NCBI GenBank assembly: GCA_021300575.1 | Contig: JAJTDM010000007.1 | Span: 1-64,000 of the forward strand | Length of the DNA: 64,000 nt | Source of the DNA: Rubrivivax sp. | GTDB lineage: Bacteria > Pseudomonadota > Gammaproteobacteria > Burkholderiales > Burkholderiaceae_C | Direction of reading: 5' to 3' | Program-made: the position numbers and the translations under genes | Shown here: positions 37,632 through 47,330 of the stretch, one piece after another | Position numbering within the stretch: the stretch's first letter is position 1 | Layout: each line of letters begins with the position of its first letter | The notes under the pieces: generated by a model | The model's input: the letters and a program-made list of their open reading frames with translations, nothing else | Database searches by the model: none | Told to the model about the DNA's origin: nothing

Positions 37632-39257
37632 TCAATGGCCTGTCAAGACCAAACGCCAGGCCAGCCAACGTCCGACATCGCCCGGCTGCCTGTCCTGGAT
37701 CTGCAACTGCCATGGTCCGTTGGCCGCCTCCCCCATGTGAGCCACTGAATGAAAGGTCCAGCCGCGGCTGAGATCACCGCAAGGCCCTTGCACGTCCGCA
37801 CTGCAGAAGTGAGAGCGGCCGAGCATGCTGACGTTGTTGAATGGCGAAGCCAGTTCGACATGCAAATCGGCCGCGTACGCATGTTCGGCGTACACGGTGA
37901 CTTGTACGGACTCCACCACGCGGATTCCGCAGTCCGCAAACTGATGTGCGGCCTGAACAGGCGGTGCGGGTGCATCGCCAATCGGCTCATCAACGGACAG
38001 AAGACCACTGTCACAACGCCGCTCCCCAGGCAGCCCTGAGAAGGTGGCGGCGGCAGCGACCGCGTCACCGGCATGCACTCGGCCAAAGCCCACCAGGGGA
38101 TGAAAGCCGTGCGCATTCATGGGCGAGGCTTGGACTTGCAGGGTACCGAGGTCTGCCGGCCGCGCTGTCTTGGCCAGCAACCACCGCACGTCGCGCCAGG
38201 ACAGGGCCGGATGGGCTTGCAGCATCAGCGCCACAACGCCCGAGACCATCGGCGCTGACGCCGAGGTCCCGGCAGGAAAGGCGCTGTAATCCGCCGCAGG
38301 AGCTGACATCCCACCCGACAGCCCACGGGGACCGGCAATATCGGTGGTCCAGATGCCGGTGACGCCATCGGCCGCGCCCAGCAAAGGGCCGGAAGGGGCA
38401 CTCACCAGCACATTGCTCCCAGGTTCCGCATAGGCCGGCGGCCGCCCTGAGGCGTCGACCGCTGCCACTGCCAGCACACCGGGGTGGTTGGCGTACCCGT
38501 CGCGGTTGCTGTCGTCCTGCCGACCACCGTTCCCCGCGGCGAACACGACCACCGTTCCCTTCCCCTGGCGGCCCGATGCCAGCCCCTCGTCCAGCGCCTG
38601 CCGCCAGGCGGGGTCAGCCGGGCTGTAGCTGGCCCCTTGACCGGAGGCGGCGTCGAACGTACCCCAACTGTTGTTGACGATGTCGGCACCCAGCGAGAGG
38701 GCCGAACGCAGGGACTGCGCGATCTGCCCTCTGGACAGGCCGTCGAATGCCATGAAGCGGGCCTGAGGTGCAACACCCCGCCCGCCCAGACTGTTCCCCG
38801 CGCTTGCCACCGCAATGCCCACCACCGCGGTGCCGTGGGCATCGTCCCATTCCCCAGCGCGGTCGTTGTAAGGTGCGTCTGCGGGTGCAGAAGGTGGTGA
38901 AGGGTCAGAGGTCGGGAGAAGCCCGTTGATCGTGTACAGGTTGGCCACCAGGTCCGGGTGGCCGATCTGCACCGCGCCGTCTATGAAGGCGATCAGCACG
39001 CCACGACCGGTTTCTGCAACACCCTGCAGACCAAGGTCCATGCCAGACACCCCACCACCTTGCCCGGTGTTGAACAGGTGCCACTGGCGGGTAAGCAAAG
39101 GGTCGGGGCCCGGGAGGATGGGCGGCACGGCGGGTGCCGGTACCAAAGCCTGCGACTCGCCTCCACCGCAACCCGCCAGCAGGCCCGACAGGAGCACGCA
39201 GACCACGGCGGGTCTCAGCGATTCACTCCAAGGGCTGAAAGACAAGTTCAATCGCAT
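37632..39257 (-). CDS. S8 subtilisin-like serine protease lipoprotein with P domain
   Basis: This 541-residue protein has a lipobox (SGLLAGC, Cys30) and a subtilase domain with Asp93 in AFIDGAVQIGHPDL, His141 in DDAHGTAVVGIA, Asn243 in AAGNGG and Ser332 in GTSASAPMVSG. A C-terminal proprotein-convertase P domain follows (SVQVTVYAEHAYAADLHVEL, LVLTGH end). The Asp motif reads DGA rather than the usual DTG or DDG. It is anchored outside the inner membrane and probably processes surface proteins. It overlaps the preceding lipoprotein gene by 35 bp in another frame, so the two are co-expressed. Confidence 0.88.
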   Translation of the reverse strand: MRLNLSFSPWSESLRPAVVCVLLSGLLAGCGGGESQALVPAPAVPPILPGPDPLLTRQWHLFNTGQGGGVSGMDLGLQGVAETGRGVLIAFIDGAVQIGHPDLVANLYTINGLLPTSDPSPPSAPADAPYNDRAGEWDDAHGTAVVGIAVASAGNSLGGRGVAPQARFMAFDGLSRGQIAQSLRSALSLGADIVNNSWGTFDAASGQGASYSPADPAWRQALDEGLASGRQGKGTVVVFAAGNGGRQDDSNRDGYANHPGVLAVAAVDASGRPPAYAEPGSNVLVSAPSGPLLGAADGVTGIWTTDIAGPRGLSGGMSAPAADYSAFPAGTSASAPMVSGVVALMLQAHPALSWRDVRWLLAKTARPADLGTLQVQASPMNAHGFHPLVGFGRVHAGDAVAAAATFSGLPGERRCDSGLLSVDEPIGDAPAPPVQAAHQFADCGIRVVESVQVTVYAEHAYAADLHVELASPFNNVSMLGRSHFCSADVQGPCGDLSRGWTFHSVAHMGEAANGPWQLQIQDRQPGDVGRWLAWRLVLTGH

Positions 39258-40329
39258 AGTCGGTGACCTCTGAGCCCGTCTGCTGGAACCACAGCGTCAT
39301 GGGACCCGCCACCAACTGCCCGGGAGCAGCATCCTGCAGCACGTTGCGTTGGATGTCTTGCGGCCCCATGTGGCCGTAGACCAGCATGCGGCCCACATCC
39401 ACCCCGGCGTCGAAGACGGCCGCTTGTTGTAAGGCATAGAAGGCGATCGGGTCGGCCGAGACATAGCGGACCAGCCGCAGGGCCTGCAGCCGGTGGCCGA
39501 CCGGGATGTCCCAGCGGATGTAGTCGGCGTCCCCCCGAACCACGGAGCCATGCAACACCACCGTCCGGGCCTGCTGCAACGACAACAGGCTGGGTTGCAG
39601 CGGTTGTCCCGAAGCTTCATGCCATGTCGAACTGCCCGGCTCCAGAAGATTGACCCGCTCCAAAGGGGACTTGTTGCCCGCCAGGTCCACCTGGCGCAGC
39701 CACAACACCGGCAGCGAATTGCCCTGGACCGCCAGACGATCACCGGTCCCCGGCAGCCAGGAGCGCTGGTCATCCACCGAATACTCCCAGCGCCCCTGTT
39801 GCTCAAGGCCGTTGACGCGCACCAGGCGGGTCAGGTCCTGGGACACCAGTTCCGCCTGTACGGCGGGCGGCGGCATGGTGTCCAGGACGCAACTGACGAT
39901 GACGATCTCCGAGGTGTTGCCCAGGTCGTCACGGGCTCGCACCCAGATCGTCTTGGCGCCGTCCCCCCGGACATCAAAGGAATCACCCTGCCCGCGGGTC
40001 CAGGTAACGCCCATGTCGAAGGAGTATTCCCAGGCCTCCAGACTGCTGACTTGCCAGGCGCCGATCTGGGTGATTCCATCCGTCACGCTCAGGCCCGTGT
40101 CGGTGAATGAAAGCACGGGCTTGGCGAGGACTCTGGCCGTCGGAGCGGGCGCAGGGGACAGCAAGGACGTGTCCTGGCCTGCCCCGGAGTTGGGACTGAC
40201 CGTACCGGATCCTCCCCCACCGCAAGCGACCATGCACGAAGCCACAGCCAGCGTCGCCAGTGTTCTGGCAACAAGAAACCCGTCCCTGACGGACATCGCT
40301 GCGAACACGTGGAAGCGACTCGGTTTCAT
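39223..40329 (-). CDS. Exported lipoprotein with Ig-like repeats
   Basis: This 368-residue protein has a signal with lipobox (CMVACGGGG) and two related Ig-like modules, seen as WEYSFDMGVTWTRGQGDSFDV and WEYSVDDQRSWLPGTGDRLAV, each followed by a similar strand pattern (VRARDDLGNTSE; LRQVDLAGNKSP). The C-terminal third (about 235-368) is a separate beta-rich region. No enzyme motif is seen. It ends inside the start of the subtilase gene, so the pair likely works together at the surface, perhaps as adhesin and processing protease. Confidence 0.7.
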   Translation of the reverse strand: MKPSRFHVFAAMSVRDGFLVARTLATLAVASCMVACGGGGSGTVSPNSGAGQDTSLLSPAPAPTARVLAKPVLSFTDTGLSVTDGITQIGAWQVSSLEAWEYSFDMGVTWTRGQGDSFDVRGDGAKTIWVRARDDLGNTSEIVIVSCVLDTMPPPAVQAELVSQDLTRLVRVNGLEQQGRWEYSVDDQRSWLPGTGDRLAVQGNSLPVLWLRQVDLAGNKSPLERVNLLEPGSSTWHEASGQPLQPSLLSLQQARTVVLHGSVVRGDADYIRWDIPVGHRLQALRLVRYVSADPIAFYALQQAAVFDAGVDVGRMLVYGHMGPQDIQRNVLQDAAPGQLVAGPMTLWFQQTGSEVTDYAIELVFQPLE

Positions 40330-40369
40330 GGTGGGTGCTCAAACATCGCGCTCGGGCAAAGACCAAGGA

Positions 40370-40396
40370 ATCGGGCCACCTCCAGGGTGGCCCGAT
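40370..40396 (-). terminator. Intrinsic terminator after the second phoX
   Basis: A perfect 11-bp stem (ATCGGGCCACC with GGTGGCCCGAT) and 5-nt loop lies 85 bp past the PhoX stop. On the minus strand it is followed by the T-rich TTCCTTGGTCTTT. This is the best-looking intrinsic terminator in the window. Confidence 0.75.
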
Positions 40397-40480
40397 CTCG
40401 TCTGTGGGCAGGATGTCGGCGGACTCATGGCTCCAGCCCCTGTGCAGAGCGCCGCAGCACAGGCCCGCCGAGGGCAGGCC

Positions 40481-42553
40481 TCAGGTGCCGATCACGCCAC
40501 CGTCGTTCTTGCGGATGACCACGGTGGCTGAGCGCGGACGGCCACCGTTGGGGCCGTCAGGCCACTTGGAGAACGCGGTGGGGTTGGCGTTGACCCAGGC
40601 ATCTTTGGCATTCGAAGCCGCTGCCACATAAGCGGCAGGCGCATTGGGGTGACTGCCCACCTCACCGGGATGCTGGATGTTGATGAACATGGTGCGACCA
40701 TCAGGCGTCCAGCACACCCCCGTGACCTCACACCCGGCAGGCCCGACCAGGAAGCGGGTGATCTTCTTCGTCGCGATGTCGGCCACCAGCATCTGGTTGT
40801 TGCCCTGGTTCAAGAAGTCGCCCGTGTTGGCATAGCTGCCGTCGGTCTGGATCCACAGCCGGCCCTCAGGGTCCACCTGGATGCCATCGGGCGAGTTGAA
40901 GGTGTTGCTGGCGTCGATGTTGCTGGAACCCTTCTTGGCACCCTCGAGGGCCGGGTTGCCGGCGATCACGAAGATGTCCCAGTTGAAAGCGGTCGCGGCG
41001 GCATCCGCTCCGGTCTCATTGATGCGGATGATGTGGCCCCAGTTGTTGACGGCGCGGGGGTTGGCCTCGTCCATCGCCGGACGGGCAGAACCAGCCGTGG
41101 TCGAACCATTGACCATGTTGGACGAGGCCGGGGTGCTGCCGCGCCGGTTGTTGTTGGTGCAGGCCAGGAACACCTCGCCCGCCTTGGTACGGTTCGCGGC
41201 CACCCACTCAGGGCGGTCCATCATGGTGGCGCCCACGCGGTCGGCTGCCTGGCGGGCCTTGATCAGCACCTCGGCCTGGTTGGCAAAGCCGTTCTCGGCG
41301 GTCAAGCCGTTCTGGCCGTGTACCAGGGGCAACCAGACTCCGGTGCCTTGGTTGTCGCCGGTGACGGTGCCTGCATCGAAACGTGCCACATACAGCGTGC
41401 CGCTGTCGAGCAGATCGGTGCCGCTGGCCTTGTTGGCCGGGTCATAGGTGCCTGTGGACACGAACTTGTAGAGATACTCGTTGCGCTCGTCGCAACCGGT
41501 GTACACCACGGCCTTGTTGGTCTTGGAAAGTACGCACTCGGCGTTCTCGTGCTTGAAACGGCCCAGCGCCGTGCGCTTCTTGGGCTTGCTGGACGGAGCG
41601 TAGGGATCGATCTCCACCACCCAGCCGTGACGGTTGGGCTCGTTGGGGTTGACGTTCAGATCGAAGCGCGGATCGCCCTTGTGCCAGCCATAGCCGAACC
41701 CTGCGGCGCTCACACCGTAGCGGTTCTGCAATGTGTTCGCTGTCCAGCCCGGAGCGTCGGTGCCGAAGTAGCCGTTGAAGTTCTCTTCGCAGGTGATGTA
41801 GGTGCCCCAGGGCGTCTGGCCGGCACCGCAGTTGTTGAGCGTGCCCAGCACCTCTTTGCCAGAAGCATCTGCGGAGGTCTTCAGCAGGTCATTGCCCGCA
41901 GCCGGGCCCGAGATGGTGATGGGCGTGTAGCCGGTGATGCGTCGGTTGTAGGGGGAGTTCTTGACGTACTCCCACTTGCCGGCCGAGTTGCGCTGGACTT
42001 CAATGACGGAGACACCGTGCGCAGCGAGCTGCTTCTTGGTGTTGTCCGGGACTTCGGGCTTGTTGAAGTTGGCCGCGTTGTGGATGTACTCGGGATTGAT
42101 GTACTCGTGGTTCATGGCCAGGATGCCGCGGCTGTTGCCGTCGGTGCCCGGGTAAGGGAAGAAGTTGATGCCGTCGTGGTTGTCACCGGCCTGCTGCTCC
42201 TGCTCCACCCAGGTCTCACTGGCGTCGCCCTTGAATGCCGGCGCATTCGCCAGGATCGGGTCGCCCCAGCGGTACATCACATCGGCGGTGTAGCCCTCGG
42301 GCACGACGATGGCATCACCGCTGCTGGTCGATATGGCCTTGAAGCCGATGGTGCCCGGTGCGGGAGCGGCATCGCCGCCGCCGCATGCGCTGAGTGCGCT
42401 GCCAAAGATGCCCAGCAGACCGAGGCTGGCACCGGACTTGAGCATGCTGCGGCGGCTGGGGTTGCGGGCAATCTCGCGTTCGATCAGATCGTGCAGATGA
42501 TCATTGGTTGAAGCGTTGGAAACACCGTCGTCGTCTCGGATCATGTTGGCCAT
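40481..42553 (-). CDS. phoX: PhoX-family alkaline phosphatase (second copy)
   Basis: This 690-residue protein has a Tat signal (SRRSMLKSGASLGLLG) ending in a possible lipobox (LSACGGG), then the PhoX domain: GDNHDGINFFPYPG, LAMNHEYINPE, LNNCGAGQTPWGTYITCEENF, KKRTALGRFKHENAE, YTGCDERNEYLYKFVS and GRTMFINIQHPGE. It shares these motifs with the 25843 copy but differs clearly in the N-terminus and loops, so it is a diverged paralogue rather than a recent duplicate. AGGAG lies 8 nt before the ATG. A candidate Pho box sits upstream, back to back with that of phnC. A strong terminator follows. Confidence 0.94.
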   Translation of the reverse strand: MANMIRDDDGVSNASTNDHLHDLIEREIARNPSRRSMLKSGASLGLLGIFGSALSACGGGDAAPAPGTIGFKAISTSSGDAIVVPEGYTADVMYRWGDPILANAPAFKGDASETWVEQEQQAGDNHDGINFFPYPGTDGNSRGILAMNHEYINPEYIHNAANFNKPEVPDNTKKQLAAHGVSVIEVQRNSAGKWEYVKNSPYNRRITGYTPITISGPAAGNDLLKTSADASGKEVLGTLNNCGAGQTPWGTYITCEENFNGYFGTDAPGWTANTLQNRYGVSAAGFGYGWHKGDPRFDLNVNPNEPNRHGWVVEIDPYAPSSKPKKRTALGRFKHENAECVLSKTNKAVVYTGCDERNEYLYKFVSTGTYDPANKASGTDLLDSGTLYVARFDAGTVTGDNQGTGVWLPLVHGQNGLTAENGFANQAEVLIKARQAADRVGATMMDRPEWVAANRTKAGEVFLACTNNNRRGSTPASSNMVNGSTTAGSARPAMDEANPRAVNNWGHIIRINETGADAAATAFNWDIFVIAGNPALEGAKKGSSNIDASNTFNSPDGIQVDPEGRLWIQTDGSYANTGDFLNQGNNQMLVADIATKKITRFLVGPAGCEVTGVCWTPDGRTMFINIQHPGEVGSHPNAPAAYVAAASNAKDAWVNANPTAFSKWPDGPNGGRPRSATVVIRKNDGGVIGT

Positions 42554-42602
42554 GGGGAAGGCTCCTGTGGGTTGATGCAGACGCTCAATCTAGGGTTGAA
42601 GC

Positions 42603-42620
42603 GTGAAGCCCGTGTGACAA
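42603..42620 (-). promoter_or_regulatory. Candidate Pho box of the second phoX
   Basis: On the minus strand TTGTCACACGGGCTTCAC has half-sites 11 bp apart. A TAGATT-like -10 (42587-42592 on plus) follows after 10 nt, the spacing expected of a PhoB-activated promoter. Confidence 0.7.
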
Positions 42621-42655
42621 CGCCATGGCTGGGTTTATGACGTCTTTCCAGATTG

Positions 42656-42673
42656 CTTCACGAAACTGTCACA
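42656..42673 (+). promoter_or_regulatory. Candidate Pho box of phnCDE
   Basis: CTTCACGAAACTGTCACA has half-sites 11 bp apart and ends only 21 nt before the phnC ATG. A TCTAAC-like -10 would put the transcription start at or next to the start codon. Confidence 0.7.
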
Positions 42674-42694
42674 TCTGATCTCTAACGTGCTGGC

Positions 42695-43585
42695 ATGCAG
42701 GGATCTGAGACGCCGGCTGTTGTCGTTCACGCAGCAGCCAAGACATTTCACACGGAGGGTGGCCCGCGGCGGGCGCTGGCTTCCGTGTCCTTTTCGGTTC
42801 AGCCCGGCGAGCGCGTCGCGCTGCTAGGCGCCTCCGGCTCCGGCAAGTCCACCTTGCTGCGCGCCCTGTGCGGGCTGGAGACGCTGGACCCGGGCCAAGG
42901 GCGGGTCGAGGTGCACGGGCAGTGCCTGCAGCAAGGCGGTCGTCTGGACCCCCAGGTGCGCCGCATGCGTCACGGCATCGGCATCATCTTTCAGCAGTTC
43001 AACCTCGCGGGCCGTCTGCCCCTGCTCACCAATGTGTTGACAGGGGTGGCTGCGCAGACGCCTTTGTGGCGTTCGTTGACAGGCCGCTTCACGCTGGAAG
43101 ACCGAGCCCGTGCCTTGGACGTCCTGCAGGCCATCGGCCTGGCTGATCAGGCCTTTCAGCGATCGTCCACCCTCTCAGGCGGGCAGCAGCAGCGTGCCGC
43201 GGTGGCGCGCTGCTTGGTGCAGGGTGCGCGTCTGCTGCTGGCCGACGAGCCCGTGGCCTCGCTGGATCCGGAGTCCACGCGGCGCGTCATGGACCTGCTG
43301 CTGGAGTTGAACCAGACCCGCCGCATGACCCTGCTCATCAGCCTGCACCACGTGGCGCTGGCACGTCGCTACTGCGAGCGGGTGATCGCCTTGCGGCAGG
43401 GCGAGCTGGTGTTCGACGGGCCGACGTCGGTGCTGACGCCGGGCTTCCTGCGCGACCTTTACGGCACCGCTGCCGACGAGTTGATTGACGAGGAGTCGCC
43501 CACCCAGGTGTCGCCGCCTGCGATTCCAGGGCTGCCTTCCTTGGGGGCCAAGCCCGATCTTTTCCCCGAAGCCCGCGCGGCTTGA
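42695..43585 (+). CDS. phnC: Phosphonate ABC transporter ATP-binding protein
   Basis: This 296-residue ABC ATPase has Walker A GASGSGKST near residues 49-57, a Q-loop in IIFQQFNLAGRLPLL, the signature LSGGQQQRAAVARCL and Walker B LLADEPVASLDPES, with an H-loop His in LISLHHVALA. The QFNLAGRLPLLTNVLTG segment is typical of PhnC. It powers uptake of phosphonates with PhnD and PhnE just downstream. It is divergent from the second phoX, with back-to-back Pho boxes between. The mRNA may be nearly leaderless. Confidence 0.94.
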   Translation: MQGSETPAVVVHAAAKTFHTEGGPRRALASVSFSVQPGERVALLGASGSGKSTLLRALCGLETLDPGQGRVEVHGQCLQQGGRLDPQVRRMRHGIGIIFQQFNLAGRLPLLTNVLTGVAAQTPLWRSLTGRFTLEDRARALDVLQAIGLADQAFQRSSTLSGGQQQRAAVARCLVQGARLLLADEPVASLDPESTRRVMDLLLELNQTRRMTLLISLHHVALARRYCERVIALRQGELVFDGPTSVLTPGFLRDLYGTAADELIDEESPTQVSPPAIPGLPSLGAKPDLFPEARAA

Positions 43586-43619
43586 TTCATTGTTTCCATC
43601 TCTCATGAGGAGTCCCATC

Positions 43620-44588
43620 GTGACGACACGTCTTGTCCGTTCCCTTGCTGCCCTGTCGCTGGGCGCTGCCACCTGGGCCGCGTCCTGGGCCGTGCAGGCC
43701 CAGGAGATCAACTTCGGCATCATCGCCACCGACGCGGCCAGCGTGCAGCGCGAGCGTTGGGAGCCCTTCTTCCGCGACATGGAGAAGAAGACCGGCCTGA
43801 CGGTGAAGTCCTTCTACGCCCCGGACTACGCCGGTGTGATCGAGGCCATGCGCTTCAACAAGGTGCAGGTGGCCTGGTACGGCAACAAGGCGGCCATGGA
43901 GGCGGTGGACCGCGCCAATGGCGAGATCTTTGCGCAGGTCCGCTACAAGGACGGCAGCTACGGCTACCACGCGCTGCTGATCACGCACAAGGACTCGCCC
44001 TACAAGACGCTGGACGATGTGCTGAAGAACTCCAAGAACATCAACTTCGGCATCGGCGACCCCAACTCCACGTCAGGCTTCCTGGTGCCTACGTTCTACG
44101 TCTTTGCGCAGAACAAGGTGGACCACCGCACGGCCTTCAAGACCATCCGCAGCGCCAGCCATGGCGCCAACATCCAGGCTGCGTTGGCCAAACAGGTGGA
44201 CGTGGCCACCAACAACACCGAAGACATGGGCAAGCTCGAGGCCAACAAGCCCGAGTTGTTCCAGCAGTTGCGCGTGCTCTGGAAGAGCCCGCTGATCCCG
44301 AGCGACCCGTTCGTCTTCCGCAAGGATCTGGACCCTGTCGTCAAGGAGAAGGTCAGGAACTTCGTCCTGAACTACGCCTCCAAGGACCCGCAGGAAAAGG
44401 CCATCCTGAACAAGATCTACGACTACGACGGTTTCCGCCCCTCGAACAATGACCAGCTGATCCCCATCCGCGAGCTGGAGTTGTTCCGTGACCGTGGTCG
44501 TGCGGAAGCCGATGTGAAGCTCAGTGCCGACGAAAAGGCCAAGTTGATTGCCGAGATCGACCGCAAGCTCGCAGCCCTGAAGAAGTGA
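43620..44588 (+). CDS. phnD: Phosphonate ABC transporter periplasmic binding protein
   Basis: This 322-residue PhnD protein has a signal peptide ending near AVQAQE, then [22 protein letters not shown] and the ligand-pocket regions [26 protein letters not shown] and [19 protein letters not shown]. These match the family that binds 2-aminoethylphosphonate and related compounds. I chose the GTG at 43620, because AGGAG sits 7 nt before it; an in-frame ATG at 43605 would place that sequence inside the gene. It lies between phnC and phnE. Confidence 0.94.
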   Translation: MTTRLVRSLAALSLGAATWAASWAVQAQEINFGIIATDAASVQRERWEPFFRDMEKKTGLTVKSFYAPDYAGVIEAMRFNKVQVAWYGNKAAMEAVDRANGEIFAQVRYKDGSYGYHALLITHKDSPYKTLDDVLKNSKNINFGIGDPNSTSGFLVPTFYVFAQNKVDHRTAFKTIRSASHGANIQAALAKQVDVATNNTEDMGKLEANKPELFQQLRVLWKSPLIPSDPFVFRKDLDPVVKEKVRNFVLNYASKDPQEKAILNKIYDYDGFRPSNNDQLIPIRELELFRDRGRAEADVKLSADEKAKLIAEIDRKLAALKK

Positions 44589-44592
44589 ACCC

Positions 44593-45429
44593 ATGACGGC
44601 CGGAACCGCCCTTTCTCAGCAGCTGGCGCCAAGCGCCCAGTCGATGCGCGTGTTGCAGGAACGTGCTGCGGCGCAGCGCCCGGGTTGGCTGTACTACGCG
44701 GGCTGGGCCGCCGCGCTGGCCTTTCTGGGTTGGGCATGGAAGGGGGCGGAGATCCGGCCGCTGGACCTGGCGCGAGACGCCGGCAACATCGCCATCTACC
44801 TCAGCGACTTCTTCCCGCCCGACTTCAGGGACTGGCGCATCTACCTGGGCGAGATGCTGGTCACGCTCCACATCGCGGTGTGGGGCACCTTGCTCGCCGT
44901 GCTGGCGGCTGTTCCGCTGGGTCTGGCGGCGTCGGCCAACGTGGCGCCCGCGTGGATACACCAGCCTGTGCGGCGGCTCATGGACGCCTGCCGCGCCATC
45001 AACGAGATGGTGTTCGCCATGTTGTTCATCGTGGCGGTGGGTCTGGGCCCGTTCGCCGGGGTTCTGGCCTTGTTCGTGCATACCACCGGCACCCTGGCCA
45101 AGCTCTTCTCTGAGGCTGTGGAGGCCATCGACCCGCGCCCCGTGGAAGGCATACGCGCCACTGGCGCCCACCCCCTGGTGGAGATCCTGTATGGCGTGAT
45201 TCCGCAGGTGCTGCCGCTGTGGCTCTCCTTCACCCTGTACCGCTTCGAGTCCAACGTGCGCTCGGCTTCCGTGGTGGGCATGGTGGGCGCGGGCGGCATC
45301 GGGGTGGTGCTGTTCGAGGTGATCCGTGGATTCCAGTACGCGCAGACCTGCGCCGTGCTCATCATCCTGGTGGTCAGCGTCAGCCTGATCGACCTCTTGT
45401 CTGCCCGCTTGCGCAATCGGTTCATATGA
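44593..45429 (+). CDS. phnE: Phosphonate ABC transporter permease
   Basis: This 278-residue inner-membrane permease has about six hydrophobic segments and the binding-protein-dependent permease EAA-like loop [20 protein letters not shown] that contacts PhnC. The [25 protein letters not shown] segment is typical of PhnE. It starts 4 bp after phnD and its stop overlaps the iron alcohol dehydrogenase start (ATGA), which couples transport to that enzyme. There are no C-P lyase genes in the window. Confidence 0.94.
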   Translation: MTAGTALSQQLAPSAQSMRVLQERAAAQRPGWLYYAGWAAALAFLGWAWKGAEIRPLDLARDAGNIAIYLSDFFPPDFRDWRIYLGEMLVTLHIAVWGTLLAVLAAVPLGLAASANVAPAWIHQPVRRLMDACRAINEMVFAMLFIVAVGLGPFAGVLALFVHTTGTLAKLFSEAVEAIDPRPVEGIRATGAHPLVEILYGVIPQVLPLWLSFTLYRFESNVRSASVVGMVGAGGIGVVLFEVIRGFQYAQTCAVLIILVVSVSLIDLLSARLRNRFI

Positions 45430-46598
45430 CGGCGCCGGGCGTTGCGGGCTTTCAGTGGCGCATGCCGGTGGACGTGCGCTTCGGCGCAGGCTGTACCTCC
45501 GAACTGGCAGCGCGATTGGGTGAGCGGTCGGCGGTCGTCATGGCCTTCGAGCCCGCCACCACGCTGGGCTGGCGGGCCCAGTGGGCCCGTGAACTTGGCC
45601 AGCGGCTGCGCGCATGGGTCGAGGTGCCGGACGGCCTGTCCAGCATGGCCAGATGCCGCGAGTTCGCCGAACAGGTGTGGCCTGTGTTGGCGGCAGAGCC
45701 CAGCACCGTGCTGATCGCGCTGGGCGGCGGCACCACGCTGGACATCGCGAAGGTGCTGCGCTGTCGGCCTGTGGAGGCTGACCCGCGCATCGACCACCTC
45801 TCGGAAGTTCGCCGTCGCACGCATCCCGCAGGCTTCGACCGGGTGGCCGATGCCCTGCGGGGCACGGCCCCCTGGCCGGCTCTCGATCTGGCACCGCTGT
45901 GGATGGTGCCCACCACGGCCGGCACGGGCAGCGAGGTGACCCGTTGGGCCACGGTCTGGGACACCGACGTCGAGCCCGCCCAGAAGCGTTCCTTTGACGA
46001 AGCCTTCGGGTTTGCGGATTGCGCTTTTGTGGACCCTGCGCTCACGCACAGCTGTCCCGCTGCGGTCACCCGCGACACGGGCCTGGATGCGCTGTCCCAC
46101 GCCCTGGAGGCGATCTGGAATCGGCATGCCAATCCGTTCAGCGACGTGCTGGCCGTCTCGGCCGCGCGAAAGGTGCTGAGCTGGCTGCCTGTGGCGCTGC
46201 GGGAGCCCGCCAACGTGGAAGCCCGGTCGGCCCTTTCGCTGGCTTCGCTGGAAGCAGGCTTTGCCTTCTCGCAGACCCGCACGGCGCTGGCGCATGCGCT
46301 GTCCTACGCTGTGACTTTGGAGCAGGGTGTGCCGCACGGCCTGGCCTGCGCCCTGTGGCTGCCCACGGCGTGGCAGTTGGCGCAGGGCTGTGATGAGCGG
46401 GTGGACAGGCTGCTCGAGCAGGTACTTGCTGGCCTGGACGGCGGCGCTGTATCGTCCCCAGGGGTAGCGCGTCTGCAGGCTTGGCTGGCGTCAGTGGGTG
46501 CTGCCTGCGACCCTGCCAGGCATGGCGTGCATGATGCCGAGCAGCGGGTCAAGGCGGCGTTGGGATCCGCCAGGGGCCGCAACTTCATCGCGGCTTGA
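45426..46598 (+). CDS. Phosphonate-associated iron-containing alcohol dehydrogenase
   Basis: This 390-residue group III Fe-ADH has the NAD-binding [14 protein letters not shown] and the metal region [15 protein letters not shown], with further His ligands in [19 protein letters not shown]. It resembles the family found beside phosphonate genes, thought to interconvert phosphonoacetaldehyde or a related aldehyde and its alcohol. Its ATG overlaps the phnE stop by 4 nt, supporting a shared job with phnCDE. It converges with the exoD-like gene, with hairpin-prone sequence in the 87-bp gap. Confidence 0.88.
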   Translation: MTAPGVAGFQWRMPVDVRFGAGCTSELAARLGERSAVVMAFEPATTLGWRAQWARELGQRLRAWVEVPDGLSSMARCREFAEQVWPVLAAEPSTVLIALGGGTTLDIAKVLRCRPVEADPRIDHLSEVRRRTHPAGFDRVADALRGTAPWPALDLAPLWMVPTTAGTGSEVTRWATVWDTDVEPAQKRSFDEAFGFADCAFVDPALTHSCPAAVTRDTGLDALSHALEAIWNRHANPFSDVLAVSAARKVLSWLPVALREPANVEARSALSLASLEAGFAFSQTRTALAHALSYAVTLEQGVPHGLACALWLPTAWQLAQGCDERVDRLLEQVLAGLDGGAVSSPGVARLQAWLASVGAACDPARHGVHDAEQRVKAALGSARGRNFIAA

Positions 46599-46685
46599 GA
46601 AGGCGGCCACATCCCCCACGCGCTGCCGGTGGGTCGCTTCCACGGCCCACTCCCGTCCCACAAGGCGGGTGGGCTGATCGACTGG

Positions 46686-47330
46686 TCAAGCCCCCAGGCC
46701 TGAGGCCTGCCACAACGGGCCCATGATCCATAGCCAGGCACCGGCTCCCAGAACGAATGGATAGGCCAGCGCGGTGGCGGCCAGTGCCAACGACCACAGG
46801 GCGGCCAGGCCGTCGCGGTGCTTCAAGGCCATGCCCAGCAAGGTGAGCGATGCTGCCGGCAGCACATTGCCCAGCGGGATGGGCAGAAAGATCTCCACGC
46901 CCATGGTGGCCACCAGAGCCGCCATGGCCGCCGCCTGCCAAGAGCGGGCTGGTAGCAGCGCCAGCCGCTGCAGGCGCGGACGGCACCAGCGGCTGGACAG
47001 TTGCTCAAGGCGGCCCATCCATCGCAGCAGCTGAGCCGCCCGGGTCTTGTCCAGGGCCACGGTTCGCGCCAGCGCGGGACGCCCGATGACGCCAGCGCCG
47101 CCGCTGCGCCAGATCAGGAGCGCCACGCCCATCAGCGCCAGGCCCATCACGTTGCCGATGCCGGGCACGGGCAGCACGCAGGGCACGGACAGCAGGATCA
47201 ACAGGGAACCGATGGAGTGCGGCGCCTCGGTCTCCGGACCGGTGTCGGTCACGATGTCCGGCCCACGGGACGCGGTCTCCCCTGGGGTCCGCATGTCGTC
47301 GTGATTCACCTCGGTCGCGCGCTTCTTCAA
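46686..47330 (-). CDS. ExoD-family membrane protein
   Basis: This 214-residue protein matches the ExoD (exopolysaccharide synthesis) family, with several hydrophobic segments (SLLILLSVPCVLPVPGIGN, GLALMGVALLIW, MGVEIFLPIPLGNVLPAASLTLLGMALKHRDG). The PVPGIGN and PIPLGN repeats are characteristic. Function in this organism is unknown. The TTG at 47330 overlaps the ppk2 stop (TTGA), which favours coupling to ppk2; an ATG at 47294 is a shorter alternative. Confidence 0.8.
   Translation of the reverse strand: MKKRATEVNHDDMRTPGETASRGPDIVTDTGPETEAPHSIGSLLILLSVPCVLPVPGIGNVMGLALMGVALLIWRSGGAGVIGRPALARTVALDKTRAAQLLRWMGRLEQLSSRWCRPRLQRLALLPARSWQAAAMAALVATMGVEIFLPIPLGNVLPAASLTLLGMALKHRDGLAALWSLALAATALAYPFVLGAGAWLWIMGPLWQASGLGA

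Noticed and set aside
44841..46337. 498-codon frame opposite phnE and the iron alcohol dehydrogenase
   Set aside because: It is antisense to two convincing genes and has no family-like motif.
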